The notes beneath the pieces were generated by a model that was not told the origin of the DNA, did not search any database, and saw nothing but the letters and a program-made list of their open reading frames with translations. Below, piece by piece: positions 29,301 through 39,900 of a stretch of 64,000 nucleotides of DNA. The stretch comes from Phalacrocorax aristotelis (taxonomy: Eukaryota > Chordata > Aves > Suliformes > Phalacrocoracidae): positions 44,784,512 to 44,848,511 of the forward strand of contig NC_134281.1 in the NCBI RefSeq assembly GCF_949628215.1, read 5' to 3'. Positions within the stretch are counted from its first letter, which is position 1. The number at the start of each line of letters is the position of its first letter. A program made the translations under genes and the position numbers.

Positions 29301-30459
29301 GCTGGCACAACTTGTTGCCACTCTTCTCTTGAAACACAGCAAACTGACAGGTCTGGATGGTCCTGCTGTACCCATTTTTACTTTGTACTGGCCCATATAA
29401 ACCCTGAATCCGCCACTCTTCAGCTGGCATCCAGTAACTTGCACACATGTACAGGTACCAAATAAAAGGAATTGGTTGCTAGTTTTCAGCTCGGGGGCAA
29501 TAGTTTCTCTGACTGTTCTGGCTGCATTAAAAGTGTGTGCTTATCTATGCCCCAGATCTCTAGCTCATTGCCGAAGGATTCAGAAATCTTGTTCCAGACT
29601 TTATTAGTTCAGCTACCCCCACAAGTGGATGAGGCTTTACACGTGTAAAACTCGTACGGCAATTTTATGTCTGTCTTGGATTTTTATGCAGATGTCTGAA
29701 CATTACTGGGCTCCACAGAGTAACGTATCCAATGAAACATCCACTGCAAAAACCTTCCAGCGCACTATTTCAGCACAGGTATGTGTCACAGTCTTGGAGA
29801 CAATGTTAAACTTGTATTATTTCTTTTTTTTTGCTTTTCAGTTAGCGTCTTTGGTTTTGGCAACTTCAGCATATTCCAGTGCGCTTAAGACCATGCTTCC
29901 TTTAGAAGCCCAGACCAGGAGGTTGTTCCTGAAAAAAAAACCTAACTCTTAAATTATATTAGTCAATACCTCACAATTACCTGTGGTGACTCAACTATCT
30001 CACTACAGCAGCTATATTGTCTCAGAATCAACTTCAAAAAAAAAAAAAGAAAAATTGATTATGAGATTAAGGTATCACCAGTGCACCTGACACTCTCTTG
30101 GACTGTTTCCAACTCAGGACACGCTGGCCTATGCCACAGCCTTGCTGAATGAGAAAGATCAGTCTGGAAGCAGTAACGGGTCAGAAAGTAGTCCAGCCAA
30201 CGAGAATGGAGAGAGACATCTGCAGCAGGTAACAACAAAATAAGGGCATGCCTATCTTCTGTTGTGTTGTGCTGTTAGACAGCTTGTTCCTGGGGCTCAG
30301 GTCAGAACCATCACTGAATATAGACACAGTAATTTTTTGCCTTACGAAAATAACGTGCCTTATCTTTCTCTCCCCGTCCGTGTTGTGTATTGAAAGGGCT
30401 CCGAGTCTCCTATGATGATTGGTGAGCCTAAAAGTGACCTCGACGATGTTGACCCATAG
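580..30459 (+). CDS. USP24: Ubiquitin carboxyl-terminal hydrolase 24 (3' part, 40 coding exons)
   Basis: Large cysteine deubiquitinase (peptidase family C19). Forty exons chain without any phase break into 1553 residues plus TAG: 580-665, 814-907, 1169-1324, 3637-3734, 4499-4594, 4750-4978, 5869-6028, 6309-6464, 7046-7116, 7886-8046, 8911-8972, 9321-9512, 9806-9923, 11246-11390, 11849-11968, 12222-12347, 12561-12659, 12871-12953, 13179-13320, 13744-13863, 14280-14500, 14936-15060, 15698-15839, 16189-16339, 17628-17723, 18376-18479, 18903-19016, 19738-19834, 21303-21419, 22049-22141, 22482-22584, 23483-23604, 24135-24248, 24514-24579, 24845-24911, 27836-27914, 28496-28571, 29692-29778, 30118-30228, 30397-30459. 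Human USP24 has 2620 residues, so this is residues 1068-2620; with that offset the catalytic Cys and His fall on human C1698 and H1970. The C-terminus ends SDLDDVDP as in human. All donors are GT except the GC after 24911. The 5' part lies outside the window, so the promoter and N-terminal UBA region are not seen. Confidence 0.97.
2979..3040 (+). repeat. G/T-rich tract with G-quadruplex potential in a USP24 intron
   Basis: Runs of 3-5 G are separated by short T-rich loops (GGGGG, GGGG, GGG, GGGG, GGGG within about 36 bases), followed by more T/G tracts. The G runs are on the sense strand of the gene and so also in the pre-mRNA. This satisfies the usual G3+ with loops of 1-7 pattern. Whether it folds is unknown. 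Confidence 0.55.
6112..6172 (+). mobile_element. CR1 LINE 3' tail fragment
   Basis: The stretch GAGTTGGACTCGATGATCCT followed by TTGGTTCCTTCCACCTCAGG matches the 3' untranslated end of avian CR1 elements. Only about 60 bases remain, in sense orientation to USP24, starting about 85 bases after the donor of exon 5869-6028. It is diverged and lacks a clean octamer tail, so it is an old, heavily truncated copy. Confidence 0.7.
11849..15839 (+). CDS. USP24: USP24 catalytic (USP) domain exons
   Basis: Nine exons carry the ubiquitin protease fold. The Cys box [19 protein letters not shown] is in exon 11849-11968, with the nucleophile codon TGT at 11915-11917. The [13 protein letters not shown] motif is in exon 12561-12659. 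Two CxxC pairs, CKDC (exon 12871-12953) and CEKC (exon 13179-13320), fit the zinc ribbon of the USP fingers. The His box [15 protein letters not shown] is in exon 14280-14500, with the catalytic His codon at 14472-14474. [13 protein letters not shown] follows in exon 14936-15060. A glycine/serine insert ([11 protein letters not shown]) sits just before the His box. All residues needed for activity are present, so this is expected to be an active isopeptidase. Confidence 0.96.
14522..14537 (+). repeat. G16 homopolymer run
   Basis: Sixteen uninterrupted G follow a C at 14521 and precede TGGGTGAGAG. It lies 22 bases downstream of the donor of the exon that carries the catalytic His. An exact counterpart of run and flank occurs at 41415-41430. 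Confidence 0.9.
16189..30459 (+). CDS. USP24: USP24 exons after the catalytic domain
   Basis: Seventeen exons encode the C-terminal part. A Ser/Pro-rich linker ([15 protein letters not shown]) in exon 16189-16339 looks disordered and phosphorylatable. Helical segments follow, including [20 protein letters not shown] in exon 21303-21419 and a Cys-rich hydrophobic segment ([13 protein letters not shown]) in exon 24135-24248. The tail is acidic and ends SDLDDVDP at the TAG 30457-30459. Exon 24845-24911 is followed by a GC donor rather than GT. No further enzymatic motif is seen. Confidence 0.92.
24912..27835 (+). other. USP24: GC-AG intron of USP24
   Basis: Exon 24845-24911 ends CTAATAG and the intron begins GCAAGT, the strong consensus for a GC donor; the acceptor is TTTCTCCCACAG before 27836. 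Using the GC donor keeps phase 1 and gives [14 protein letters not shown], which matches the family. The nearby GT at 24916 would shift the frame and reach a TGA at the beginning of exon 29692-29778. The intron also holds a CR1 element (25310-26110). Confidence 0.88.
25310..26110 (+). mobile_element. CR1 LINE, 5'-truncated, about 800 bases
   Basis: CR1 family non-LTR retrotransposon in sense orientation within a USP24 intron. An 87-codon open stretch at 25466-25729 is the C-terminal end of the CR1 ORF2 reverse transcriptase protein, with the family signature [20 protein letters not shown] and [14 protein letters not shown]. The 3' part carries the familiar AACAGGCTGCCCAGGGAAGT and ends in two ATTCTRTG-like octamers at 26094-26110. 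The 5' end, including the endonuclease and most of the RT, is missing. About 30 bases also seem absent near 25355 relative to the consensus I remember. The 3' type (GACATGGTTTAGTGGTGGGC) is, as far as I recall, common in neoavian genomes rather than chicken. It cannot move by itself. Confidence 0.93.
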
Positions 30460-32860
30460 ACGATACCTATGAACACAAAAACAGACAGCTCAAATATTTA
30501 ATACCTGGTACCCACTGAAACTGGAGTCCCATTGCTTATGTCATTAGAAGAGTCTGGAAGAGAAGTGGCTTTATAGGATCAGAGGCAATGCTGGAGGAGG
30601 TGGTTTCCCTGAAAGCTAAAAGCATTTTTTAGCCATGAAGGCTTCAGATCAACAAACGCTCTAGAAAACTGCATCTTCACCTGCAGTAGCTTATGACAGT
30701 CCAGACACCGAAAACAGTTTGTCAAGAAGATTTTATCAAATACACAAACGCTAGTGGTTGAATTTTTATGTGAACATTAAATGAGTGAATGTAAAACTGT
30801 TGCTTTTCTGTGATGCTGCAAAAAAATTCTTTTGGTTTTTATACAGGAAAAAAAACCAGACTGCCCTTATGTATGGAGGGCAGATTTTTAATCTTTCTGA
30901 TAATATTGAATAGGAATATTCAAATTTCTGTAAAGATGTGTGATGACTTACATTTCATTGTAAAATATTAGTTAAAGAATGGGTTTACATAAGGACTTCT
31001 GTATTTAATATGTCTCCCTGCTAATTTGTAAAGCTCTTTATGAGAAGGGTCAGCAAGATTGCTCTGTAAGGAGAGTGATTCCTTACAGAATGGTTTGGTC
31101 AAGGAGCTCTGGAATGGGTCGTCTTTTCTGGTACCCTTCCAAAAACCACAGACAATTGGGAAGGGCAGTAAAAGAAAAGCTTTGTTCTCTAGGTATGCAA
31201 GTGTTCATTATTAAAGGATGTTGGTGAATTTTTTTTTTTAAAAAGTTAGAGTAGTGTAAAAGGAAAAAAGCACTTTAAGATGGAATTCTTTTGCAGTTTT
31301 ACTCATTAAATTTTTTTAACCTTTGGAGACATATTGAATAAAATGTAGTCTCAATCATGTGATCTGCAATCACTTGCTTATGCTTTGAAATTACTGAGAA
31401 AGTTGGTATTGGTTGTATATGATAATTCCTTGAATGAGTTGGGGACACTGTTGTGCAGATTTTATAGCAATTTTAACACGGGGAAAGAATGATTTGGCTT
31501 TGTTGTATTTTCACTTGACCAGGCAATGTTAAAATATCACCGCTCTTTTGATTTGCTCATAAACAACTGGAAACCAGTTGGGATGACTTGAGCACGGTTT
31601 TGTTTTCCATGTCAAGTGCAGTTCGGTGATTTCTGGCTCTGGATACTAGCTTCTTTTGTGCCAACTAACTCTTCATCTTTTGTACATTTTGTGTTTGTCA
31701 CATTTTCTGCACTGCTTTTTGCCTTTATTTATGGATTCTGCCTTACTTTAAAAAAAAAATTATATAAACAAACATGCACAGAAATGGGGGACACCTTAAG
31801 GAGTGCCTGGGAACCTCCAGAATAGATAAATTTGCCAAGTTAAAGGCACAACCAGCCAAAAAGTGCCTTTTTTTTCTTTTTACATACTGTTGCTGAAACA
31901 AGAAGCAGCAGACAGCTTTTCACTGTTGTGCACTAATATTGAAATTAACCAGTCATTTCACTGTTGGAAGTAAACATCTGATCTGATTTCAGCTGTACAG
32001 CTTTATAACTTATTGCGGGTTAAGAGAGCCGTTGTCATAAATTGCGTGTGCAAAGAAGTAAGGGTGGCATTGTAGTGAATCTCTCACTTTCTTTTCCAAA
32101 CAATGTCTTCATAGACACATGGCAGAGTTAGCATTTTATAAATGTTTCTGATAATGTGCTGGGACATTTTAAATGTGATGTTTTAAATTAATTTTGAATA
32201 AATCATTTCTTATGGATACCCCTTCTTCCTTCCCCCATCCCTAATACTTTGTTAATGGGTCATAAATCATCACAAGAAGTCAGTACGCAGCGGTGATGGT
32301 GATGGAAGAAGCTGGTAATGTTCCTATGGGTTGGCACCACTTGTCACTTCAGGTTCCTGTTATTTCCTATGGAAACAACGTCCTTGATTACCGCAGGCCC
32401 AAAGAAGCACTGATAAGAGAATTGCTTCAGGATGGCTCATCACCACTGTATACTTGAAACCAATACAAACTTTTTCATGGTATTCTGCTCACGCTTGTAC
32501 AAAGTCAGTGGTTATAATTTGCAATAAGATGATACTTCGTCAATTATTTTTGTTTCCAGCTGCTGTCATTTGAACCTGCTGAAGATTATTTTTTGGAAAA
32601 CAGAGTTCAACAAAACTAGTTTTTGTGTAAATTGTGATGCATTTCTATGTTGTAATTTTTACTGCCAATCTTTTTGGATGAAAATGTTTTTATACAGCTT
32701 ACAAAATGTTCGGTGAGGAGAAGCCACAGCCTGCCTGTGAGCATTCGGGGAGATACTGTCTGATTAATACGTAGACATTTGGCACTGGAAAAATAGGCAG
32801 TCTTGATGAACAGTCTTGGGATTCCTGGTCAATGGAATAAAGTTATTCCTTTCACAGAAA
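30460..32860 (+). other. USP24: USP24 3' UTR with three canonical poly(A) signals
   Basis: After the stop codon the sequence turns AT-rich for 2.4 kb with no exon. AATAAA occurs at 31337-31342, 32197-32202 and 32836-32841; ATTAAA variants lie at 30776-30781, 31209-31214 and 31305-31310. The last AATAAA is followed by a T-rich stretch and then a change of composition, so I place the distal end near 32860. The proximal sites would give shorter isoforms. Confidence 0.75.
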
Positions 32861-34689
32861 ACTAGTGTAATCTTTAGACTGCGCATACACCGCTACGCTG
32901 TTGTCTTGTTGATCCTCTTATCTTGAAACTTCTTTGGCCAGTCCTTGTAGCTCTGAGAGGTTACCCTCGTTACTCTGGATGGGAGCCAAAATGGCAAATT
33001 GAAGCAGTTGAATGGCCCTCGGAGCTGCGCTGCTCTGTATCCTTATGCTGTGGCATGTTCTGGTGCACTGTCAGACTTGTCTCTGCAGTTTCTTCTCCTG
33101 ACCATCTTAGCAGAATGATTGACCCTGGCTACACTTGCAGTCATGGATTAGACCAGCTTTTGTGTGTCAGACAGCAAGATTTGCAGGTGATCTGGACTTG
33201 AATTTATATTGCCTTTTCTGTTGGTGCAAGGTGCAGAAAGCTGGATGCGCCACAGCACCACGCTGCTGGTATTCCCCTGCTTTCCTGTCTGCTGCCTTCG
33301 TAAGCAGAACTAGGAGCTACAGCCTGGGCTGCCGTCCCGGCTCTGCATTCCTGACACGGGCCCTTGTCCTCTGTTCTAAGGACAAAGACTTTTGTTTCAA
33401 GCATGATGTGCCCTATGCTCTCCTCTGGCGGTGCCACTCCTGGGAGCAGGGACTGGGTACTGCAAACAACTGTGCTGATGGGACTGTCCGCAGCATACCT
33501 GGGATCAACGCTGCGTTCTCCTGAATGAGAGGATTTCCTGCCTACCCATGTGTGAGATTCTAAGCAAGGAAGGGCTAATCTTCTTTTAACACTCTTTCCT
33601 TCCACCAGGGTCATACATGCTTCAACTAAGCTGCGAAAGCTGTATCTGGCTTACTGTGCATGGAACGTGCTCACGCCTTCTGCTGGGAGCCACTGGGTGA
33701 GCAGGCAACAGGATCTTCCCCTCTTGCAGGGAAGTCAGCAGTGGTGAAATATCTGACCGTGTTTTGAGAGGTGACAGCCTAGCAAGTCAGCTGAAAAATG
33801 ACCAGCTAACATCCCTTTTTCCTTTCCCGTCTCTTTGTGAAAAATTCATATTATAGCTGATAAAACTAAGGGCTGTAATTATATACATGTAGATTAGGCT
33901 CAGGCTTTTACCTTCTTGAAGGTAACAAGTTAGAAATAGTTTAAACCTTTCCAGGCGATGCTCCCTACTGGGTCTCTGTCTTCTCTTGCCAGTTAAAGCT
34001 GGAGTAATGGATCTGTAAGGGGCTTTGTGACAGGGGAAAACACCCAACCCAGATAGCCAAAGTCTGACAGGTTAACTGGTGCTTGTGCTGTCAAGCTTTA
34101 TTTTTTCATCTGTCCTCAGATAACACCACACAAATTATATACTGTAGTACGGGGAGGTTGCTAATCACCCAAAAAAAGTGAGACCCAGCTTTGGTGGCTT
34201 CTGGTACTTCTCAACCTTTCTCTGGTGCTGTGCATCTCTCTTGGAGCATCTACGCTTTATCTTCCTTCTGGGGCTTCAGCGCTTATCAGATAAGCGTATT
34301 GAGCAACACAAACCACAAGGGCACATTCCCCAAAGCTGGATCATTGTTTATTTCCATAACTGGGAGCTCTTTGTTTTAAAAACAAACTTCTGTTCTTGTG
34401 TGTGCATGGGGCAACAGGACTCAGCCCCTGGTCTCCAGGCCAGTCCCAGAGCTCAGGCCAGCTGTGGGCAAGGGGAGGGTGCCCATGCTGTCTGTGCTGA
34501 CCTCTGACGATGCCAGCGGTCATGCAGGGGCCCCTCCTGCTGGAGGCAGGGATCAGAGCCCGAGGTGGTGGCCTGTGCCTTGCTCACAAATGAGGGAGAG
34601 CTTGTTTGGGGGAGCAGCTCCCCCTTCCAGAATGGTTCCATGTGGGGATGTGCATGAAGCCAGATGATAGATCATATCTACTGAGCACT
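32861..34689. other. Intergenic gap between the 3' ends of USP24 and PCSK9
   Basis: About 1.8 kb of mixed composition. I see no exon, recognised repeat or RNA gene. Short ORFs occur on both strands without family resemblance. TTTATT at 34085-34090 and 34347-34352 would read AATAAA on the minus strand, so a longer PCSK9 3' UTR cannot be excluded. Confidence 0.5.
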
Positions 34690-35578
34690 GGTCTATGAAT
34701 TTTATTTGAAAAAGACATTTATAAAATACTTATTTTAAAATTTTCAAATAAATATTTAAGGTACAAATGTAAAAACCAAGGTACTATGAAAGCTTTTTCT
34801 TCTTTTGTATTTTTTAAAAAGGAATTACAGCCATTTCTATGTGTCTTGGGAAGCCCTGAAAGGGAAACTGTTAAAGCAATGCATAACACCAGCAGATCAT
34901 TTCCTTTGACTTAACAATAATAAAAAAAAACACTAACAAAGCACTAGCTGACTCTGTAGCAATGCAGATTAAAATCTAATTAAACAAGCAGACTGTTTAA
35001 ACTAGAACCCTTACACTTGACTAAAAAGAAGTCTCTTAGGTCCACGAATAGGCAATTATAAAACTCTCCGAAAATGGCTAAACTATGATTTTCCAGGTGT
35101 GAAGCAGTATTAGCTGACATCTAATGAGCAACTAACGAGAAAAGAGGGGCACAATCCTCACCACAATTCTTTTTTTTAAAGGTCATGGTTTTGTCATATA
35201 CTGGATGACACCAACGGCCTTGAGATGGCTTTTACAGTCAGGATATTTATAGAAACACCCAGCGTGCGCTGGGGAAAGGATGCCAGGATGACTCCAGTGA
35301 TGGGGCAGGGCTCCAGCTGCGTGGGGGCTGCTTGGAGACCTCTTGCAGAGTCCCCTGGGTCTTGGCCCCACTGTGGCAAGAGGGTGACAAGCTTGCACCC
35401 CACCATCACAGCAGCCCAAGCACGGAGGTCATCTGCAGCCGCCTGTCGGAGCATGCACTGTGCTGGGAGTGGCAGCACAGCCCCAGCAAGGTACGCAGCC
35501 AGCGACATGGTGGTCCAGCAAGGCACCCGTCCCTGCTATGCCAGGCCAGGGCAGCCACATGTCCACCTCAGCCCGTCC
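34690..35578 (-). other. PCSK9: PCSK9 3' UTR
   Basis: Downstream of the PCSK9 stop codon (minus strand) about 360 bases of GC-rich sequence give way to AT-rich sequence, and a canonical AATAAA reads on the minus strand at 34701-34706. Composition becomes GC-rich again just beyond it, which fits a UTR of about 0.9 kb ending near 34690. A plus-strand AATAAA also lies at about 34748-34753. No exon is seen here. Confidence 0.6.
34701..34706 (-). terminator. PCSK9: Candidate PCSK9 polyadenylation signal
   Basis: TTTATT on the plus strand reads AATAAA in the gene direction. It is the canonical signal at the end of the AT-rich stretch that follows the gene. Confidence 0.6.
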
Positions 35579-36903
35579 CTACTGCCGGCTCCGGCAACAA
35601 ATGGCAATGACTGCAGCCGTGCTGCTGCCAGGGACAGTGGCTGCCACACAGGTATCATCCACAGCGTAGGCTCCCATGGTGCCGGGGCTCTGGGAATGGG
35701 CGTTACAGCCTGTCAGCGTCCAGCCGTTGTCACAGGACACCGTCACCTAACAGAGGAGGAGAGGTCATCCTCCACGGTTGAGCAAAGGGGCAGGGGTCTG
35801 CCCATCCCCAATGGTCCCCAGGGCTCAGGGTGATGTGACTGGTGTCACACTGGACCGCTGGACCACAGCTGGGGGTGGGTGTCCCATTACCGGTGGGCAA
35901 CTGGGGACACCAATGAAGGCTGGGGTTGCAGTAGCCGCAATGAGATACCAAAACCAACCCAACGCCCCACCAGGGTGGCAGAGGGACAAGCAGAGGCGAG
36001 GACAACAGCACAGCAGAGGAGCATGCACTGTCCCTACCTTCTCCACAGAGCCCAGGGACGTGTGCTCCTTCACCCGGCACTCGAGGCTGGTGGCAGGGCA
36101 GCACAGGGCATGTGCCATCACCTCCGTCCTGCCGGCGCAGTGGCTGGGCCTGCTCCCCGGCCCCGCAATGGGTCTGCCACCATCACCCAGCGCCATGGCG
36201 GGGGAGTGGAAACTGCACCCTGCCGAGGGGAGACGGGCTGTCTGTGTGGGGCAGCCGCAGCAGCATCCCAGTGCACATGTAAGCACTAAGGGATGTCTCT
36301 GCTGAGCCCTGAGCCTTCCCTGCCTCCATGCATGCAGCATGTTTCCCCCTTCACTGTCAGCTCAGCGCCCACACCCACCCTTTCACCCCCAGGTCCCAGA
36401 GTTTTTCTGGAAGAAACACCCTTGGCCATCAGGGTGTTGGCTCAATGCTCTGTAACCCGCCACGTCAGGCATTACCAGTCAGCACATGGTCCTGCGGGGA
36501 GCAGCCGGCCCCCTCGGCTGATGGGGAGCTGGTGTTGATCCGGCACTCGGCCCTGGGCCACGTGCAGCACCTGGCAATGGCGTAGACGCCCTGGCCTCGG
36601 AAAGCGTTGTGGGCCACGCACTGCTTCTGCCCATCCTTGTCCTGTGGCCGGGGCAGCACGGTGTCACTGGGGGTGCTCAGGGGCCTGGGGACACCCCTCC
36701 AAGGCCAGCGGGCACCCCAGGGGCAGTACTTCTGTCTCCACACATGCTGCTCACCTCCATGTGCTCCCCCAGCCGCCTGCCGCTGTGGGAGAAGCTGGTG
36801 CAGCTGAGCATCTCCTCGGTGCCAGTGCAGCGAGCCACAGCTGTGGCATGCCGGGTGAGCCCTGAGCGTGCTGACCACACCGAGCGGCAGTACAGCTGCT
36901 CAT
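35579..36903 (-). CDS. PCSK9: PCSK9 Cys-rich C-terminal domain (exons 9-12)
   Basis: Three repeated modules are recognisable from [33 protein letters not shown] and [15 protein letters not shown] to [12 protein letters not shown] and [10 protein letters not shown]. Cysteine spacing follows human PCSK9. The human N-glycosylation site (N533 in NCS) is replaced by ECRINTSS, which has an NTS sequon three residues further on. The poly-His/Glu character is weaker than in mammals. The stop is TAG at 35579-35581. Confidence 0.92.
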
Positions 36904-39900
36904 CTGCAACGGAGCAGCTGGCGTCAGCAGTGGGGTGGACACCCACAGCAGCACCCAGAGCCCACGGTACAGACCAGGCTGCCAACAAGGGCTCGCAGGT
37001 CTCCCCCCTACCCTCTGCATGCTCAGCCGCACTCTGGCTCAGCTGCCCCCAGCGCAGCTCGGGGAGGGACATGCCCTGCCGATGCACCATGCTTTCACCG
37101 AGGCCCTTCTTTTCCCGGAAAGGGCAGAGCTCTGCTGGGGACCCAGCAGGCAGCCAAGGTCTTTACCTGTGCCCAGCTGGGTGGGCAGCCCGGCCACACT
37201 GTTGGGTGTCTGGAGCCGCTGGTCCTCGGGGAACCACGCCGTGTCCATGACGTTCTTGGTGGCGAAGTGCAGGAGGCGCTGCCGGAGCTCGGCGAGGCTC
37301 AGCTGGGGCTCGGCGCTGAGCAGCATGGCGGCGATGCCTGACAAGAGCCAGGGGGACCGTGGTGAGAACCAGGGGCCACACAGCTGCCTATGCATGACTC
37401 CATCAAGCAACACAACACCAGAGAGACAGGAGAAGGAATCACTGCAGCCCATTATCTGTATGCATGGGATGCAGGAGCTCTGTGCAGGCTGCAGCACCCA
37501 AACATGCCAAAACTGTGGCACCATGGCATGCAAAAATGTCCCCAGCACAGGCAGCCCTGATGCCCTGTGCCTGCAGGAACTCGTGCCCAGCGCTGGCTCA
37601 GGGCAAGTGGAGAGTCATCCCTGCCCGTCACCCCGGAGCCCATCTAACCTGCCACATGTGCAGCTGCCTGCGATGTCCCGCTTTGCGCTGTGAAGCATGT
37701 GCTGCAGTCGCTGGAGGCGCCGATGATGTCGTCCCCCGGGGCAAACAGGTCCACGCAGCGGCCAAAGTTAGTGCCCAGGGTGCCAATGGAGGCAGGTTGG
37801 TCCTTGCTGTTGGTGGCGCCAACTGTGATGACCTGCCAGGGCAGTGACGGAGGGGGACATAGGTGAAATGGGATGCACAGCCCCAGCCCGCTCAGCCAAC
37901 TTGGCATTGGAGCGGATGAGCTTAGGAAGGTGGCAGCATGTCACTGCACACCCCCACGCTTCAGGGAGTCTCCCCCAGCTCGTACCTCTGGCTCAGATGC
38001 TGGAGAGTACAGGCAGGCATCATCCTTGTAGTTACCAGCAGCCGCGACCATCACCACCCCCATCTGCAGCATCCGCCGACAGCCAGCGTTCAGCACACGG
38101 CTGTAGGCACCAGCGAAGGGCAGCAGCACCACCAGCGGCACATAGGGCTGGGCCTCCAGCGTCGCCTTGATAAACTCCAGGCCTGGGGGGGATGAGACAA
38201 GGGACAGGACACTTTCACAGGATGGGGACAAGGCAGGGGGCTCCATGAGAGAGTGCACTCCTCTCTAGGGCATGGGATGACTCACCAATGAGCGTCCCAC
38301 TGATGGTGCCCTTCCCCTGGCAGTTCAGCACACGGAGGCTGCGGATGTTGGCACCTGTGGCCACGCCAGCATCACGCCCACTCAGCACCCCGGCCATGTG
38401 GGTCCCATGGCTGTCACACTTGCTGGCCTGGCACAGACACCATAGTTTCATGCCCCAGCCTATTGCATCAAAGCAGGTTTGCAACATCACAGCGTCCTCC
38501 CCATCCCACCCCACCCCTTGTGCTTTGCACCAGCTAAATCCCACTGCAGAATAAACCTTCAAAAATATTTGAGGTGGGGGGAAAGTAAAAAAAAAAAAAA
38601 AATCATCCCATGCAGAAGGAGAAAAGCTGGCAGAAAGGATGGGGGATGCAGCCAGCCTTCCCCGGGGCTGTGCTAGCACTGGGCTCCCCTACACATGCAG
38701 CGATGCAAACCACGCAAAGCAATGCTAGCACCCACCGCAGGGTGCAGTCAGCCTTCATGGCCCCAGCTGTGGGGTGGATCTTGATTCCTTCTTGCAACAA
38801 CACCTTGACATGTACCCATGCCCCATCCCCGCCTGCTTTCTCTGGAAAGGAGCTCTCCCCCACTCAGCCACAGCCCCAAATAGACTGTGTTGAGGATCTC
38901 AACATCCCCCAGGACCACAGCTCCTACTACTGCGTGTCCTGCCTGGCATTTTGCCATGAGACGAGTGACTCTCCTGTCCTGGGAAGCCCCACAACCCCAT
39001 TTAGGGTTTGGTGGGTGCAGGGGGATGCTCTTGCCAGGCTGCAGCATGAGCACTGTGGGGCTCACCTGCCTGTGGAAGCGGGTGCCGTCCTCCTCAGGGA
39101 CATTCTCAAAGTCGGTCACAAGCACCCTGCCCTCGATCTCTCGATGGGTGCTCTGCACGCTGGTGTCCAGCAGGTAAATCTCCACCAGGTCACCTTTATC
39201 TACCAGGGACAGAGCCAGGGGAAAATGCACCCACCACCGTGGTCAGCCCAGGCTGCCTGGGATGCTCCCAAAATGCAACTCCAGAACCACAGCACCATGG
39301 GATACCCCCATCCCCTTGAGATCAGGAGAGTGGATGGCATCACTGACCCTTACCCTTCCCCGTGGTCCACCCCCCATGCCCCAGCACTTACTGGGAGGGC
39401 TGTAGGCACCCGAGCCAGGCTGCAGCGGCACGATCCTGCCCAGGTTCCATGGGGTGCTCTGGGCAAAGACATAGGCGTCCTCCTCGACATACTCCACGTG
39501 CGGCAGCTTCAGCGCCTGTGGGGAGAAGGCACAGTGCCTGGCGTGGTGGCAAAGCTCCCGTTCCCCACGAGGCTGGGGCTGCCACACCCCCACCAGTGCG
39601 CGCTCTTGCTGCTGCCCCCGCCACGGCCTTCCGCCCCACATACCGTGTCCAGGACGTCGCTGCTCATCTTCACCAGAAAGGCAGGCAGGAGGTGGAAGAC
39701 GTGCAGCAGCTCAGTCAGATATCCCCGCCGAGCCGCCCGGGCCTGCAGCCGCCGCGCCGTGCCTCGCACCTCAGCCTCACCGCTGCCCGGCTGCAGGACC
39801 ACCACGTAGCGCCCGGGCAGCCGCCACGACGCCTGCGGGGGACGCAGGCGCCAGGCTTGGGTTTGGGGAAACACACACGTGCGTGGCCGCCCCCCACCCC

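Larger units (their letters stand above)
666..30396 (+). other. USP24 introns longer than 300 bases: contents
   Basis: Most long introns hold nothing I recognise beyond AT-rich sequence: 4979-5868, 6465-7045, 7117-7885, 8047-8910, 8973-9320, 9924-11245, 11391-11848, 13321-13743, 13864-14279, 15061-15697, 15840-16188, 16340-17627, 17724-18375, 18480-18902, 19017-19737, 19835-21302, 21420-22048, 22142-22481, 22585-23482, 23605-24134, 27915-28495, 28572-29691, 29779-30117. Exceptions with their own entries are 1325-3636 (G/T-rich tract), 6029-6308 (CR1 tail), 14501-14935 (G16 run) and 24912-27835 (CR1 element and a chance-looking ORF). Simple T runs occur near 21820 and A runs near 30036. I looked for snoRNA-like or tRNA-like genes by eye and saw none, but weak ones would be missed. 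Confidence 0.6.
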
